Below are positions 42,521 through 51,584 of a stretch of DNA of 64,000 bases, in pieces. Made by a program: the position numbers and the translations under genes. The notes below the pieces were generated by a model. That model saw only the letters and a program-made list of their open reading frames with translations. It did no database searches and was not told where the DNA came from. Source of the DNA: Clostridia bacterium (GTDB lineage Bacteria; Bacillota; Clostridia; Peptostreptococcales; Anaerovoracaceae); assembly GCA_902363595.1 (NCBI GenBank), contig CABJAP010000001.1:434001-498000 (forward strand). Direction: 5' to 3'. Position 1 is the stretch's first letter, and each line of letters begins with the position of its first letter.

Positions 42521-43297
42521 TTATAGTCTTCGCAGACCTTCCCAGCCTGCGATCATGATGAAGTGGGGTATGAACTTGGCGGCAATTCTATGGAGAAAGC
42601 ATACTGGCCCCGGGGTGGAAACAGCCAGTCCCAATTTGCTATCTATGAGAGCCCATCTGACTACGGTTCTGGATTTGGATGCCATCGGAAAATGGCGGAC
42701 CGCCTGTCCATTTTTTGTGTCTTTTGCCGTTGGAATGAATTCTGTGTCGCGGACCCAATATGGGCATACGGCCGTTACCAAAATGCCCTGACCAAAGAGC
42801 TCCCATCTCAGAGCCCGGCTGTAGCGCATGAGAAATGCCTTGGTCGCCGCATATACATTCAACGAAGGAAAGGGTTGAAAGGCTGAAGTCGAGGATATTT
42901 CCAGAATACGGCCTCCGCTACTCATATGAGACAGCACAATCTGGGTTACCGCCACTGCGGCACGACAGTTGAGATCGATCATATCCATACTGTCTTGTAT
43001 GGAGACCTCTTTGTAATCCCCAATTTTTCCAAAACCCGCTGCGTTGACCAGCAGCCGTACATCCGGTCCTTCCTCCTTGAGGCGTTCTGCAAGAAAGTCA
43101 AGGCTTTCTTGTTTGGTCAAATCCAGGGGCAGTACGCGCACCGGAAGGGAAACTTCTTGTGCAAGGGCGCGGAGGCGGTCTTCTCTGCGGGCGACGGCCC
43201 ATATTTCATCAATAGGTTCCCGTTGGATCTGCCTTGCGAATTCCCGGCCCAATCCGCTGGAAGCGCCGGTTATAAGAGCAATTTTCTTCTTTTCCAT
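42521..43297 (-). CDS. Short-chain dehydrogenase/reductase
   Basis: 258 residues, classical SDR. NAD(P) site TGASSGLG at 10-17 (arginines in ARRED favour NADP), NAAG near 86-89, and the Ser-Tyr-Lys triad in ISSTSAFQPFPSLNVYAATKAF. The C-terminal 40 residues (STPGPVCFLHRIAAKFIPHF) are hydrophobic, as in the DltE/YqjQ-like subgroup, suggesting a lipid-like substrate or membrane contact. It starts 6 nt after the TetR gene and is its obvious first target. Confidence 0.9.
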   Translation of the reverse strand: MEKKKIALITGASSGLGREFARQIQREPIDEIWAVARREDRLRALAQEVSLPVRVLPLDLTKQESLDFLAERLKEEGPDVRLLVNAAGFGKIGDYKEVSIQDSMDMIDLNCRAAVAVTQIVLSHMSSGGRILEISSTSAFQPFPSLNVYAATKAFLMRYSRALRWELFGQGILVTAVCPYWVRDTEFIPTAKDTKNGQAVRHFPMASKSRTVVRWALIDSKLGLAVSTPGPVCFLHRIAAKFIPHFIMIAGWEGLRRL

Positions 43298-43303
43298 TTG
43301 TCT

Positions 43304-43942
43304 TTACTCCTGCATATCGATTTGTTTTTCTTTTATGTAATGAGCGGCAGCTGAAAGCAAGGTTTCAATCTCACTGCTCGATATGCCGTATGAAAAAAGA
43401 CCATGCCTGGCAGAGCACCTCCAAATTTCTTCCGGTGACAGTTCTTCTCGATGCTGGTTCAAGCGATCAAAGGCGAATTTATAAAGAATGATCTTGGCAA
43501 TCTCAACACTGGCAAAGATCCGCTCTTTATCTGTTTTTAAGCTTTTTTTCTCCGCAAAGGTACAGATCCGATCGACTATTGCGTCTGCTCTGTTTTCATA
43601 ATTTGACAAAATTTCATAGCTCTGGAGCGTCTCCAAGTCTTTGGCCGAGGTGAATCGGCAGATTAAATCCGTATAACACCGCAAAAGCACCAGCGCAAAG
43701 ATAGGGGCATCTTCCATATCTGCACATTTTATTATGATTCTGTCCCATTGATTGTCCCGCAGCTCGGAAAAATAGGAAAAAAAGAGCTCTTCTTTTCTTC
43801 CGAAATAATAGCGCAGATGTCCCCTGCTGATGCCTGCAAGTTCAGCGATCTGACGGGTAGTAGTCGCGGCGAATCCCTTTTCCTCAAAGAGTTCTTTGGC
43901 TACCTCCAATATTCGATTATAAACATCGCAATCTTTTCTCAT
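43304..43942 (-). CDS. TetR-family regulator
   Basis: 212 residues from the ATG at 43942; the frame is open to 43954, but those codons overlap the -10 box. N-terminal HTH ILEVAKELFEEKGFAATTTRQIAELAGISRGHLRYYFGRKEELF; helical ligand domain after it. The HTH closely resembles that of the second TetR at 46739, and both end with a matching HGL..G motif, so they are sister proteins. Probably represses its own operon with the SDR. The predicted mRNA start is at or within a few nt of the ATG, so translation may be leaderless. Confidence 0.9.
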   Translation of the reverse strand: MRKDCDVYNRILEVAKELFEEKGFAATTTRQIAELAGISRGHLRYYFGRKEELFFSYFSELRDNQWDRIIIKCADMEDAPIFALVLLRCYTDLICRFTSAKDLETLQSYEILSNYENRADAIVDRICTFAEKKSLKTDKERIFASVEIAKIILYKFAFDRLNQHREELSPEEIWRCSARHGLFSYGISSSEIETLLSAAAHYIKEKQIDMQE

Positions 43943-43949
43943 ACATTCC

Positions 43950-43978
43950 ATCATACGTGATTAAAATCTCTTTGTCAA
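43950..43978 (-). promoter_or_regulatory. Sigma-A promoter of tetR-SDR
   Basis: Minus-strand TTGACA (43973-43978), 17-nt spacer, TATGAT (43950-43955), only 7 nt before the chosen ATG. Confidence 0.75.
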
Positions 43979-43989
43979 ATGAAATGAAA

Positions 43990-44007
43990 GCGATGAAAAA
44001 TCATCGC
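43990..44007 (-). terminator. Weak terminator after the M20 amidohydrolase
   Basis: GCGATGA-AAAA-TCATCGC, perfect 7-bp stem, followed leftward by a broken T run. Confidence 0.5.
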
Positions 44008-44023
44008 CTTCCACTGTTCTAAA

Positions 44024-45205
44024 CTACTCTTTATTAAAATCGATTTGAATGGATTCTAAGATGTCCGGCTGGGTCAAAACCTTCAGAATCATCAGGGAAA
44101 TGACCTGAGCGCCCCTTGTGATTACCGGTTCTATGACCTCTTTTTCTTTCATTTTGGCGGCGAATTGGCGCGTGTGATGCGTCAGGCTTGTGTCACCTAT
44201 GGATAAGGTAGGATGAAAAGCCGGGCATCTCCAGCTCACATTGCCAATATCCGAAGAGCCTTTGTTTTCACTTTCTCCTGTGGCCAGATCAATTCCCAGC
44301 TCTTCATAAACTTCTTCCAAAATCTGTTCTCCGGCTGGGTTGGGTTTCAGGCTATCCAGGGTCGGTGCGTAATGATCAATTTCAACTTCTGTTTGTGTCG
44401 CCATAGCCGCACCTTTGGCACAGTCATGGGCCATTTTTTCCAGCTGGGAAAGATAGCGGCTGTCCGGGTATCGCAGTGTGTAATCCGTCACCACATAATC
44501 CGGAATAATGTTGGGTGCAGCTCCTCCCTTGGTTATGATCCCGTGTATGCGGGCATCCGGCTTGATATGTTGCCGCATCATGTCAAAAGCATGGATCATC
44601 AGCATGGCTCCGTTGAGCGCGTTCCGCCCTTCCCATGGTGCTGCCGATGCGTGGGCGGGCCTGCCTTTAAATTTATAATAAAAGGCCGTCAGCGCCATGA
44701 ACTCCATCTTAACACGGTTTTCCATATCCATATGAATCATAATCACAAAAGAATAATCATCGAAGATACCGGCTTGGGCCATATCGATCTTCTTTCCTGT
44801 CAGCTCCTCGTCTGGCGTGCCGATGATATGGATATTTCCATAAAGATCCTTCTCGTTGGCATGAAGCGCCAGAGCGGCCAGAAGGCTCAAACTGCCGCTG
44901 GCACAATGTCCGCACCCATGCCCGATTTCAGCCAAAGCATCATATTCGGCGAGAATACCAATTTTCACTTTTGAGTCCGGATCCATGCGCACCTGGCCGC
45001 AAAAAGCAGTAGGTATGCCGGCAAAGCTTCGTTCCACCGGTATCCCGTGATTTTCCAGAATCCTGCACATCTGTTCGCATGCATGGAACTCCTTGCCGGA
45101 AATTTCCGGATGGTCGGCCAGATCGTAGTTGAGATCATAAGCTTCCTGGGCCAACTCTTCGATGGAGGTAAATGTTTGTTCTTTCAAAGCTCCTAACGGT
45201 TTCAT
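44024..45205 (-). CDS. M20D-family amidohydrolase (AbgB/aminoacylase-like)
   Basis: 393 residues. Metal ligands in HGCGHCASGS (about 98-107), GTPDEELTG with the general base, and a His in IMIHMD; dimerisation lid about 190-300. The relatives hydrolyse amides such as p-aminobenzoyl-glutamate, N-acyl amino acids or indole-acetyl-aspartate. The upstream symporter gene, 17 nt away on the same transcript, would have brought in its substrate. That symporter is interrupted by a stop codon here. Substrate not identifiable from sequence. Confidence 0.88.
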   Translation of the reverse strand: MKPLGALKEQTFTSIEELAQEAYDLNYDLADHPEISGKEFHACEQMCRILENHGIPVERSFAGIPTAFCGQVRMDPDSKVKIGILAEYDALAEIGHGCGHCASGSLSLLAALALHANEKDLYGNIHIIGTPDEELTGKKIDMAQAGIFDDYSFVIMIHMDMENRVKMEFMALTAFYYKFKGRPAHASAAPWEGRNALNGAMLMIHAFDMMRQHIKPDARIHGIITKGGAAPNIIPDYVVTDYTLRYPDSRYLSQLEKMAHDCAKGAAMATQTEVEIDHYAPTLDSLKPNPAGEQILEEVYEELGIDLATGESENKGSSDIGNVSWRCPAFHPTLSIGDTSLTHHTRQFAAKMKEKEVIEPVITRGAQVISLMILKVLTQPDILESIQIDFNKE

Positions 45206-45222
45206 CGCAATCTCCTCTCTAT

Positions 45223-46608
45223 CTATTTGACAACCTGTTTTCCGATATTGGCTCCCAGCTCTTGGAGAATTCTATTATTGACCGTATAGAATTTTAAAAC
45301 AATACATGCGATCAGAAATGCGGCTCCTGGGATACCGGCGTTGATCCAAATGATGCCGTTGATCGTGGCTGAAGAAGCCATATCTGTGCCCGTATAACCG
45401 GCTAGGGTCAAAAGACCGCCTACAGCCAATCCGGCCACAATGCCTCCAAAGTTCAACATAAATGTGTTGCAGGAAGTTACAAGCCCCGCACTATATACAT
45501 TTTTTGTCAATGCCACATATTCCACGCAATCGGCTACCATGGTCCATACGGTTACGATCATCGTAACCTAGAAATACTGTTGAATCATGTAGAGGATAAT
45601 CAGTACGGTCATGCTGTCAAACGGGTCGAAGAGCAAGAATATCATCGGTTTAATCAAGCTCATAATCCCTGCCAGAATGAAGATTTGTTTTTTACCGAAC
45701 TTTGCTACTAAAAACGGTGTTAAAAAAGCTCCTGCGATTGCCGCCGGCAAAGTGGCAAAGGACACAACCGAAAAGGCGGCTTCATTGCCGACCGCATATT
45801 TAAAAACATAGATGTTGGTGGCCGAAATCACTTCAAAAGCCAGAATCACGCATCCGAAGGAAGCGATCAAAAGGAGAAGCGGTTTAGTGGTAAGAACTTT
45901 TTTCAAATCTTCCTTCAAATAGCCTTTCTCCTGTTTCTTATCCTGCCTGGGCATGGGCAGATCATGTTTTTTTGAACCGCTTAGACTGAGGAGCATGCAT
46001 AGAAATGCTGCTGCTGCAAAGATTCCGATCGTGATATGCCATCCCTTTTCATCATCGCCGAAAGCTTTTAAAAAGATCGGCACCAGTGCCATCGCCGAAT
46101 AACCGAATCCGGTGCCCAAAACCTGTCTGGACATAACGACGAAATTGCGCTTGGAAAGATCGGAAGACATACTGGGCACCTGAGCCTCATATGTAACAGT
46201 CTGAAGCTCGTAATTGATGCAAAAAACAATATAGATTATCGAATAAAGGGCTACTTTTGCCGTGGCCGATATTTCGAAATTCGTAAACAAGAGAAAGAAC
46301 AAAATAACTACCACCGGAGTCGTAACCATCAAATACGGCCGATATTTTCCGAATCTAGTGTTTGTTCTGTCTGAAATGATCCCTGCGATGGGGTCCGTGA
46401 TAGCACAAAATACTCTTCCTAAAGAGTAAATAACACCGGCTGCTGCCGCTGGGACGAGGGCATAATCCGTCCAGAAAAAGATTACGTAGCTGGCATAAAC
46501 AAAATAAATGATGTTCAGCGTAGCTCCTCCGAATCCGTACCTGAAGATTTCACTGAAGGTTGTAACAGGCTGCATCGGGCTGTCCTGCATGTTCATTTTC
46601 TTATTCAT
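45223..46608 (-). pseudogene. GPH-family MFS symporter interrupted by an in-frame TAG
   Basis: Start at ATG 46608 (AAGGAGG upstream). The frame encodes helices 1-10 of a sugar/glycoside:cation-type MFS carrier (FGGATLNIIYFVYASYVIFFW, GIISDRTNTRFGKYRPYL) up to MIQQYF, then a TAG at 45568-45570, then continues in the same frame with VTMIVTVWTMVADCVEY and two more helices to the stop at 45223. With read-through the protein would be 461 residues, normal for the family. There is no frameshift, only this one amber codon. A point nonsense mutation, a sequencing error, or suppression are all possible. It follows an operator-controlled promoter and precedes the M20 gene. Confidence 0.8.
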
Positions 46609-46631
46609 ATGTATTCCTCCTTGTTTTATTG

Positions 46632-46655
46632 GGCGCGCACTAAGGCGTGCACTAA
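46632..46655 (-). promoter_or_regulatory. Tandem 12-bp operator of the symporter-amidohydrolase operon
   Basis: GGCGCGCACTAA and GGCGTGCACTAA directly abut (11 of 12 identical), lying at about +4 to +27 of the predicted transcript; a likely binding site for the adjacent TetR protein. Confidence 0.6.
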
Positions 46656-46665
46656 TTTTGCATAT

Positions 46666-46693
46666 AGAATAACACTTTTCCAATAAAAGTCAA
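46666..46693 (-). promoter_or_regulatory. Promoter of the symporter-amidohydrolase operon
   Basis: Minus-strand TTGACT (46688-46693), 16-nt spacer, TATTCT (46666-46671). Confidence 0.65.
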
Positions 46694-46738
46694 GGCTTTT
46701 TCAGAATTATTCGATTCTTATCTACAAATTGGTGTTTT

Positions 46739-47428
46739 TTAAAGATCACGAAATTCTTCTGCCAGCACATCGTAATCACGCCTGGCTACAATTTCTAGAA
46801 AACGTTCCATAGAAAGTTCTTGATAGTCTCTCTGCAGGGCCAGCAAAGTCTGTTCAATCGCAGTTTCTGTAAATCCCAGTTGGTAAAGTCCATGTTTCAT
46901 GGAAGTCAGCCAAATCGATTCAAAGTCTCGTTCCATATGGTAGGTGAATTTAACATATAGCATGCGTATGGCAATCTTCAGACCAATCTCACAGCTGTCC
47001 TGCAAGTGCTTTCTGTTGGGCTTTTGTCCATGATGGCCTGCAAATTCAAGGATCATTTGGCATAGAGAGTCAGTAATTAAATGAAAATAAGCATCCAGGT
47101 CGTATCGTCCTAAAAGCAACAAATCATGAATAAAGTTTTCTGTTTCTAAGGTTCGAAGCTGACATGCAAACAGGAGACCGTAATAGATAGCGTAGTCATC
47201 CGTTTGCACTTTGGATTCATTAAAAAAATATTTGATTTTTTTCACATAAAACCCGAAATGACAGGCCAATATATCCTCTTTCTTTGGAAAATAGTAATGA
47301 AGATGTCCGCGATTAATTCCTACAGCGTCAGCAATTTCCCTGGTCGTTGTTTTCACGTAGCCTTTTTGGTCAAATAATTTGGCGGATTCATTGAGTATTT
47401 GATTGTAAGTCGGATTGTTTTCCCGCAT
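46739..47428 (-). CDS. TetR-family regulator, sister of the one at 43304
   Basis: 229 residues from the ATG at 47428 with AGGAAAGGG just upstream; the open frame extends to 47488 but that part is the recA terminator hairpin. HTH ILNESAKLFDQKGYVKTTTREIADAVGINRGHLHYYFPKKEDILA, then a long helical domain. It lies next to the operator-bearing symporter promoter and is the natural repressor for it. No promoter is visible in the 18 nt between the recA terminator and this gene, so it may depend on read-through from recA. Confidence 0.88.
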   Translation of the reverse strand: MRENNPTYNQILNESAKLFDQKGYVKTTTREIADAVGINRGHLHYYFPKKEDILACHFGFYVKKIKYFFNESKVQTDDYAIYYGLLFACQLRTLETENFIHDLLLLGRYDLDAYFHLITDSLCQMILEFAGHHGQKPNRKHLQDSCEIGLKIAIRMLYVKFTYHMERDFESIWLTSMKHGLYQLGFTETAIEQTLLALQRDYQELSMERFLEIVARRDYDVLAEEFRDL

Positions 47429-47446
47429 AACCCTTTCCTGCTTTCC

Positions 47447-47484
47447 AAAAAACATCGGCAGACAGACGTTACTTCGTCTGTCTG
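47447..47484 (-). terminator. recA terminator
   Basis: CAGACAGACG (47459-47468) and CGTCTGTCTG (47475-47484), perfect 10-bp stem with 6-nt loop; an outer CATCGG/CCGATG pair and six T's (47447-47452, minus strand) follow. Confidence 0.85.
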
Positions 47485-47510
47485 TCATTCAATGGTCTCT
47501 GTCCGATGGA

Positions 47511-48587
47511 TTATTCAATGATAACACCATCTTCGTCCACCTGTAGATCGGCTTCAGCCGCTTCCACATCCTCGGCTTTTGCCTCAGTTTCAGCTTTCAG
47601 CTGATCCCGTAGCATCTGTTCCACCTTTTCCAGCGTTTGCGGATGTTCGGCCAGATAGTTCTTTACATTTTCTCTTCCCTGTCCTATACGGTCACCGTTA
47701 AAGCTGTACCAGGAACCGGCTTTCTCAATAATCTTGGCATCTACGCCGCAGTCCAGCACATCTCCTTCTCTGGAGATTCCCTGCCCATACATAATATCGA
47801 ATTCAGCTTGCTTGAAAGGCGGTGCCACTTTGTTCTTTACTACTTTCACCCGGGTACGATTCCCCAAAAATGTATCTCCCGACTTTATACTCTCTATTCT
47901 GCGCACATCAAAACGCATGCTGGAGTAAAATTTAAGAGCACGGCCTCCAGTCGTGGTTTCCGGATTTCCGAACATGACGCCGACCTTTTCTCGCAACTGA
48001 TTGATAAATACGACGGCAGTTCCCGATTTGTTAATAACACCGGCCAGCTTTCTCAGAGCCTGGGACATGAGCCGGGCCTGCAGGCCCACATGGCTGTCCC
48101 CCATGTTGCCGTCGATTTCTGATTTTGGAACCAGAGCCGCCACCGAGTCCACTACTACAATATCGATGGCTCCGCTGCGAACCAGCATCTCGCAAATTTC
48201 CAAAGCTTGTTCTCCTGTATCAGGCTGGGACACCAGCAATTCATCCACATTAACGCCCAAGTTTTTGGAGTATTCTGGATCCAGAGCGTGCTCCGCATCG
48301 ATAAAAGCGGCTCGGCCTCCCGCCTTCTGTGCTTCCGCAATGATATGTAAGGTCAAAGTTGTCTTACCCGATGATTCAGGACCGTACACTTCGATGATCC
48401 TGCCTTTGGGAATTCCGCCGATTCCGGTAGCCAAGTCCAGGCTCATAGAGCCGGTGGAAATGGCCTCTATATTCATCCGAGCGCTGTCATCGCCCAGTTT
48501 CATGATCGCCCCCTGGCCGAACTGTTTTTGTATCTGTTTTAGCGCCTCTTGTAAGGCTTTATCTTTATCGTCTTTGTTGATCGCCAC
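47511..48587 (-). CDS. recA: Recombinase RecA
   Basis: 358 residues from the GTG at 48587, placed 7 nt after GGAGG; the ATG two codons earlier (48593) is only 1 nt from that GGAGG and is less suitable. Walker [10 protein letters not shown], Walker [16 protein letters not shown]-type QALRKLAG and L1/L2 loops ([30 protein letters not shown]) are all normal. Acidic C-terminus ending VDEDGVIIE. Central to homologous repair and SOS induction. A LexA box overlaps its 5' leader. Confidence 0.98.
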   Translation of the reverse strand: MAINKDDKDKALQEALKQIQKQFGQGAIMKLGDDSARMNIEAISTGSMSLDLATGIGGIPKGRIIEVYGPESSGKTTLTLHIIAEAQKAGGRAAFIDAEHALDPEYSKNLGVNVDELLVSQPDTGEQALEICEMLVRSGAIDIVVVDSVAALVPKSEIDGNMGDSHVGLQARLMSQALRKLAGVINKSGTAVVFINQLREKVGVMFGNPETTTGGRALKFYSSMRFDVRRIESIKSGDTFLGNRTRVKVVKNKVAPPFKQAEFDIMYGQGISREGDVLDCGVDAKIIEKAGSWYSFNGDRIGQGRENVKNYLAEHPQTLEKVEQMLRDQLKAETEAKAEDVEAAEADLQVDEDGVIIE

Positions 48588-48603
48588 GTTCATACCTCCA
48601 TGT

Positions 48604-48615
48604 GAACATTTGTTC
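48604..48615 (-). promoter_or_regulatory. LexA/DinR box at recA
   Basis: GAACATTTGTTC, a perfect GAAC-N4-GTTC palindrome, lies 10 nt downstream of the -10 box. Confidence 0.8.
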
Positions 48616-48624
48616 TTTTCTCTT

Positions 48625-48653
48625 ATAATACCCCATTCCTTTCATTAGGTCAA
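48625..48653 (-). promoter_or_regulatory. Sigma-A promoter of recA
   Basis: Minus-strand TTGACC (48648-48653), 17-nt spacer, TATTAT (48625-48630). Confidence 0.8.
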
Positions 48654-48726
48654 GAGAAATTCTGTTATGTAAATATTTTACATTTATAAGCTATCATTTA
48701 TTTTTCGCAGTGTCAAGGATTTCTTT

Positions 48727-49401
48727 CTATTTTTCAGTCTGTTTCTTTAAAAACTGCGTCAGTTCTTTATAATCGTTTTCAAAATCTGTACCTTTGCATG
48801 CTGTCCGAGCTCTTTTTACAAGGTCTGCCGTATCCTCGCCTCTTGCCCACGCCTCGTAAACACCAACGACACATACCAGCCCAGCGATATTGGGGTGGGT
48901 TTTAAATTTTTCGATCTGCTGCCGGTTTTTCTCCAGTATTTCAAGGCCCTGTTCGCTCTTGCCGCCGCGGAAACAATAATAAGCAAAATCGACATAATAA
49001 ATGGTTAAATTCAGACCGGCAAGCCCGCGAAGGTCAATCTGCTCCATCAGCTCGGCCGCCTCAATGAATCGCTTTTGCTTTGCATACCCCAAAGCTTGAT
49101 TCACCGTCAGAATCCTTTTTTTGTTGGGATCTTTGGTTGATTGGAGCATTTCATCCAAAAGCTCCATGTAAAGGTTGATATCCCCGCCTTTCATGGCTTC
49201 CATAGCTTTTCCCATCTGCTGATTGAACTTTTGATATCCTAAAATATTAGTCACAAAGAATATGACGATTAGGATGACAACAGCAATCACAATCAACAGC
49301 TGTATGGAAATTCCTCCTGCTTTAAGATCCACATCCATATAGGACATCATAGCTGCGATGGCGATTACCAGCACAAAAATCAGAGCTAGCTTTTTTTTCA
49401 T
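48727..49401 (-). CDS. Membrane-anchored TPR-like protein of unknown function
   Basis: 224 residues. Two transmembrane helices (about 4-22 and 32-52), then a cytosolic helical-repeat region that reads as about three TPR-like hairpins (GDINLYMELLDEMLQ, QALGYAKQKRFIEAAELMEQ, YYCFRGGKSEQGLEILEKN). Likely a protein-interaction scaffold at the membrane. It follows the YhgE/Pip-family gene by 14 nt and ends before the recA promoter. Confidence 0.75.
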   Translation of the reverse strand: MKKKLALIFVLVIAIAAMMSYMDVDLKAGGISIQLLIVIAVVILIVIFFVTNILGYQKFNQQMGKAMEAMKGGDINLYMELLDEMLQSTKDPNKKRILTVNQALGYAKQKRFIEAAELMEQIDLRGLAGLNLTIYYVDFAYYCFRGGKSEQGLEILEKNRQQIEKFKTHPNIAGLVCVVGVYEAWARGEDTADLVKRARTACKGTDFENDYKELTQFLKKQTEK

Positions 49402-49415
49402 ACAAATTCCCCTTT

Positions 49416-51584
49416 CTACATCAGCTCGGTATCTTCAATCCGTTTGTTGAAAAACCGGTTCAGCCTTACAAGCGGCTTCCTCAGGACCAATCCCAGCAGC
49501 AGCGAGAAGGGAACGAAGGCAAAGAGCCGCAGAAGATCCAGCCAATAATTCATGCCGTACACACCAGCGATACATTCCCGCATTGCATTGATGCCATAGG
49601 TAAAAGGCAGGAACGGATAGAGATTCTGGAAGAATTGGGGCGTCACTTCGATGGGGAAGGTGCCACCGGCTCCGCCGATCTGAATGACCAGCAGAATGAC
49701 GCAAAGCGCCTTTCCGATATCTCCAAAAGAAATTGTCAGCGTATAAATAATATTGACAAATATGATGCTGCTGGTCCACCCAGCCAGCAAAAACAGAAAC
49801 GGATGCTCGCACTGAATCTGCAGGTAAAATAGGTCGCCCAGGCAAATAATCGTAGCCTGCACCAGTCCTAGCACCATGAACAGAATATAGCGTCCAAAAT
49901 ATGCCTGATAGGGCCGGATCCGTCTCAGCCTTTCATGGTCTTCGCTGACCTGAGTCTTCATAATGGCAACGAGCACGATTCCGCCCACCCAAATTGCCAG
50001 AATCGAGTAGAACGGAGCCATGGCAGAGCCGTAATTTTTAATGGGATAGAGGGTGTGGGTATGGATTTTCACCGGCGAGCTCATGAAATCGCCCATCAAT
50101 TCCGGATCGGTCTTGAGAATATCCATCAACTTCTTCACTCGCTCGTCACTGCCTACGTTTTCCAAGGAAACAGCCGCCTTTTCCAATTTGTTTTTAGCTC
50201 CATCAATGACTTTTTTTGTGCTGTCCAAAGCGTTCTTTCCGCCGGAAAGCGTGTCATCCACACCATCCAGCACCTGATGAATATTAGCAACACCGGTACT
50301 AGCACCGGTCAGCAGCTGGGAAAAATCCGTCAGAGAATCATAAATGCTGCTGATCACTTTATTGAGCTTTGGCTGCACCTTGGTCCGATAGTCACTGCGG
50401 ATCTTGGTCTGTTTTGCCAGTGCGCTGTCAATGCTGGACCTGAGCTTTTTCTGGGCTGCATTGGTCATTTTTCCTGAGCTTCGCACCTCCTGAGCCAAGG
50501 GCGGAATTTCTTTGATCAGCTGGCGATTGGCATCGTTGGCTGCCTGTAGTTGTTTGACCAGTGCGCTGAGCTCAGAGGACGGCTGTGGCAGTTCCTGATT
50601 CAGGTTTTGGAGAAGCTGGATGCAGGTATCGTTGATTTCCACAATATTCTGGACCTGATCGCTCAGCTTGAGTAAAGCATCGGCCGCCTTGGCGGAACTG
50701 GTCTCTGCCTGCGCGGCAGCACTGTCCAGGGTGTCCGCCAGATCGTTATATCCGGTCTGTGCGGCAGCAAAGATATCGTCCAGCGCCTTAACCGTTTCCC
50801 TGGCAACCTGTTTGGAGGAAAGCAGCAGAGCCTGCACATCGGTGGCAGTCGTCTTTCCGTCTTTGATCAGCGCCTGTACATCCGGCAGGGTGGCCTGGGT
50901 TGTTTTGACAAGCGACTGAATCCCCGCGGTCGTCTGGCTGAACGCGTCGATGGTATGGACGAATCCATCCAAATCCTGTTCCGCGTCGCGGAAGGATTGG
51001 ACTAATTTGTCCATGGGGCCGCCGTCCGCCTCCAGAGTGCCGCTGACCGTATCAAACAACTGGGCCGCGGCCTGGGTTACGATACTGATAAAGGTTTCAT
51101 CAATCTGGGTCTGAATGGCGGTTGCGCCCTTATCAGTTATTTTGGGCGCGATAGCATTCTTTTTTTCGTTTATGTAGTAATCAAACTGGGGCCTTTCCAC
51201 ATGGGATGTGAAGATACTGACCATATTACGGCTGAAATCAGCAGGGACAATGATGGCCGCATAATATTCCCCGCTCTCCACTTTTTCCATGGCTTCTTTT
51301 TCGCTGGTCAAGAACTGCCAGCCGATATCGTCGTTGGCCCGCAGGTTTTTAATAATCTGCTGCCCGGCATTAATATGGACCTTTTCCATCTCCGTGCCTT
51401 CGTCCAGGCTGACTACAGCTACCTGTATTCCGGAGGTGCTGCCGTAAGGGTCCCAGTTTACAGCTATGTTAAACCAGGCGTAAAGGGCCGGAATGACACA
51501 CATGCCTACAATCACGACAATGGCGATCACGTTGGTTCTCAGCCGATTGACGTCTCTCAAAAAAATGCGTAAAATATTCTTCAC
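49416..51584 (-). CDS. YhgE/Pip-family membrane protein
   Basis: 722 residues from a GTG overlapping the upstream stop (GTGA). First helix in VNRLRTNVIAIVVIVGMCVIPALYAWFNIA, the family's signature, followed by a large extracytoplasmic region (about 40-500) of long helices with AAA/QAL heptads, then five C-terminal transmembrane helices of the ABC-2 permease type. Family members include phage receptors (Pip, YueB) and export-linked proteins. The exact role is unknown. Lies between two small membrane-protein genes on one transcript. Confidence 0.9.
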   Translation of the reverse strand: MKNILRIFLRDVNRLRTNVIAIVVIVGMCVIPALYAWFNIAVNWDPYGSTSGIQVAVVSLDEGTEMEKVHINAGQQIIKNLRANDDIGWQFLTSEKEAMEKVESGEYYAAIIVPADFSRNMVSIFTSHVERPQFDYYINEKKNAIAPKITDKGATAIQTQIDETFISIVTQAAAQLFDTVSGTLEADGGPMDKLVQSFRDAEQDLDGFVHTIDAFSQTTAGIQSLVKTTQATLPDVQALIKDGKTTATDVQALLLSSKQVARETVKALDDIFAAAQTGYNDLADTLDSAAAQAETSSAKAADALLKLSDQVQNIVEINDTCIQLLQNLNQELPQPSSELSALVKQLQAANDANRQLIKEIPPLAQEVRSSGKMTNAAQKKLRSSIDSALAKQTKIRSDYRTKVQPKLNKVISSIYDSLTDFSQLLTGASTGVANIHQVLDGVDDTLSGGKNALDSTKKVIDGAKNKLEKAAVSLENVGSDERVKKLMDILKTDPELMGDFMSSPVKIHTHTLYPIKNYGSAMAPFYSILAIWVGGIVLVAIMKTQVSEDHERLRRIRPYQAYFGRYILFMVLGLVQATIICLGDLFYLQIQCEHPFLFLLAGWTSSIIFVNIIYTLTISFGDIGKALCVILLVIQIGGAGGTFPIEVTPQFFQNLYPFLPFTYGINAMRECIAGVYGMNYWLDLLRLFAFVPFSLLLGLVLRKPLVRLNRFFNKRIEDTELM

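Noticed and set aside
45568..45570. Pyrrolysine or genetic-code reassignment at the symporter TAG
   Set aside because: Other genes here (for example fabF, ftsK and the BofC-like gene) end normally at TAG, and the carrier family has no known pyrrolysine; a point mutation is simpler.
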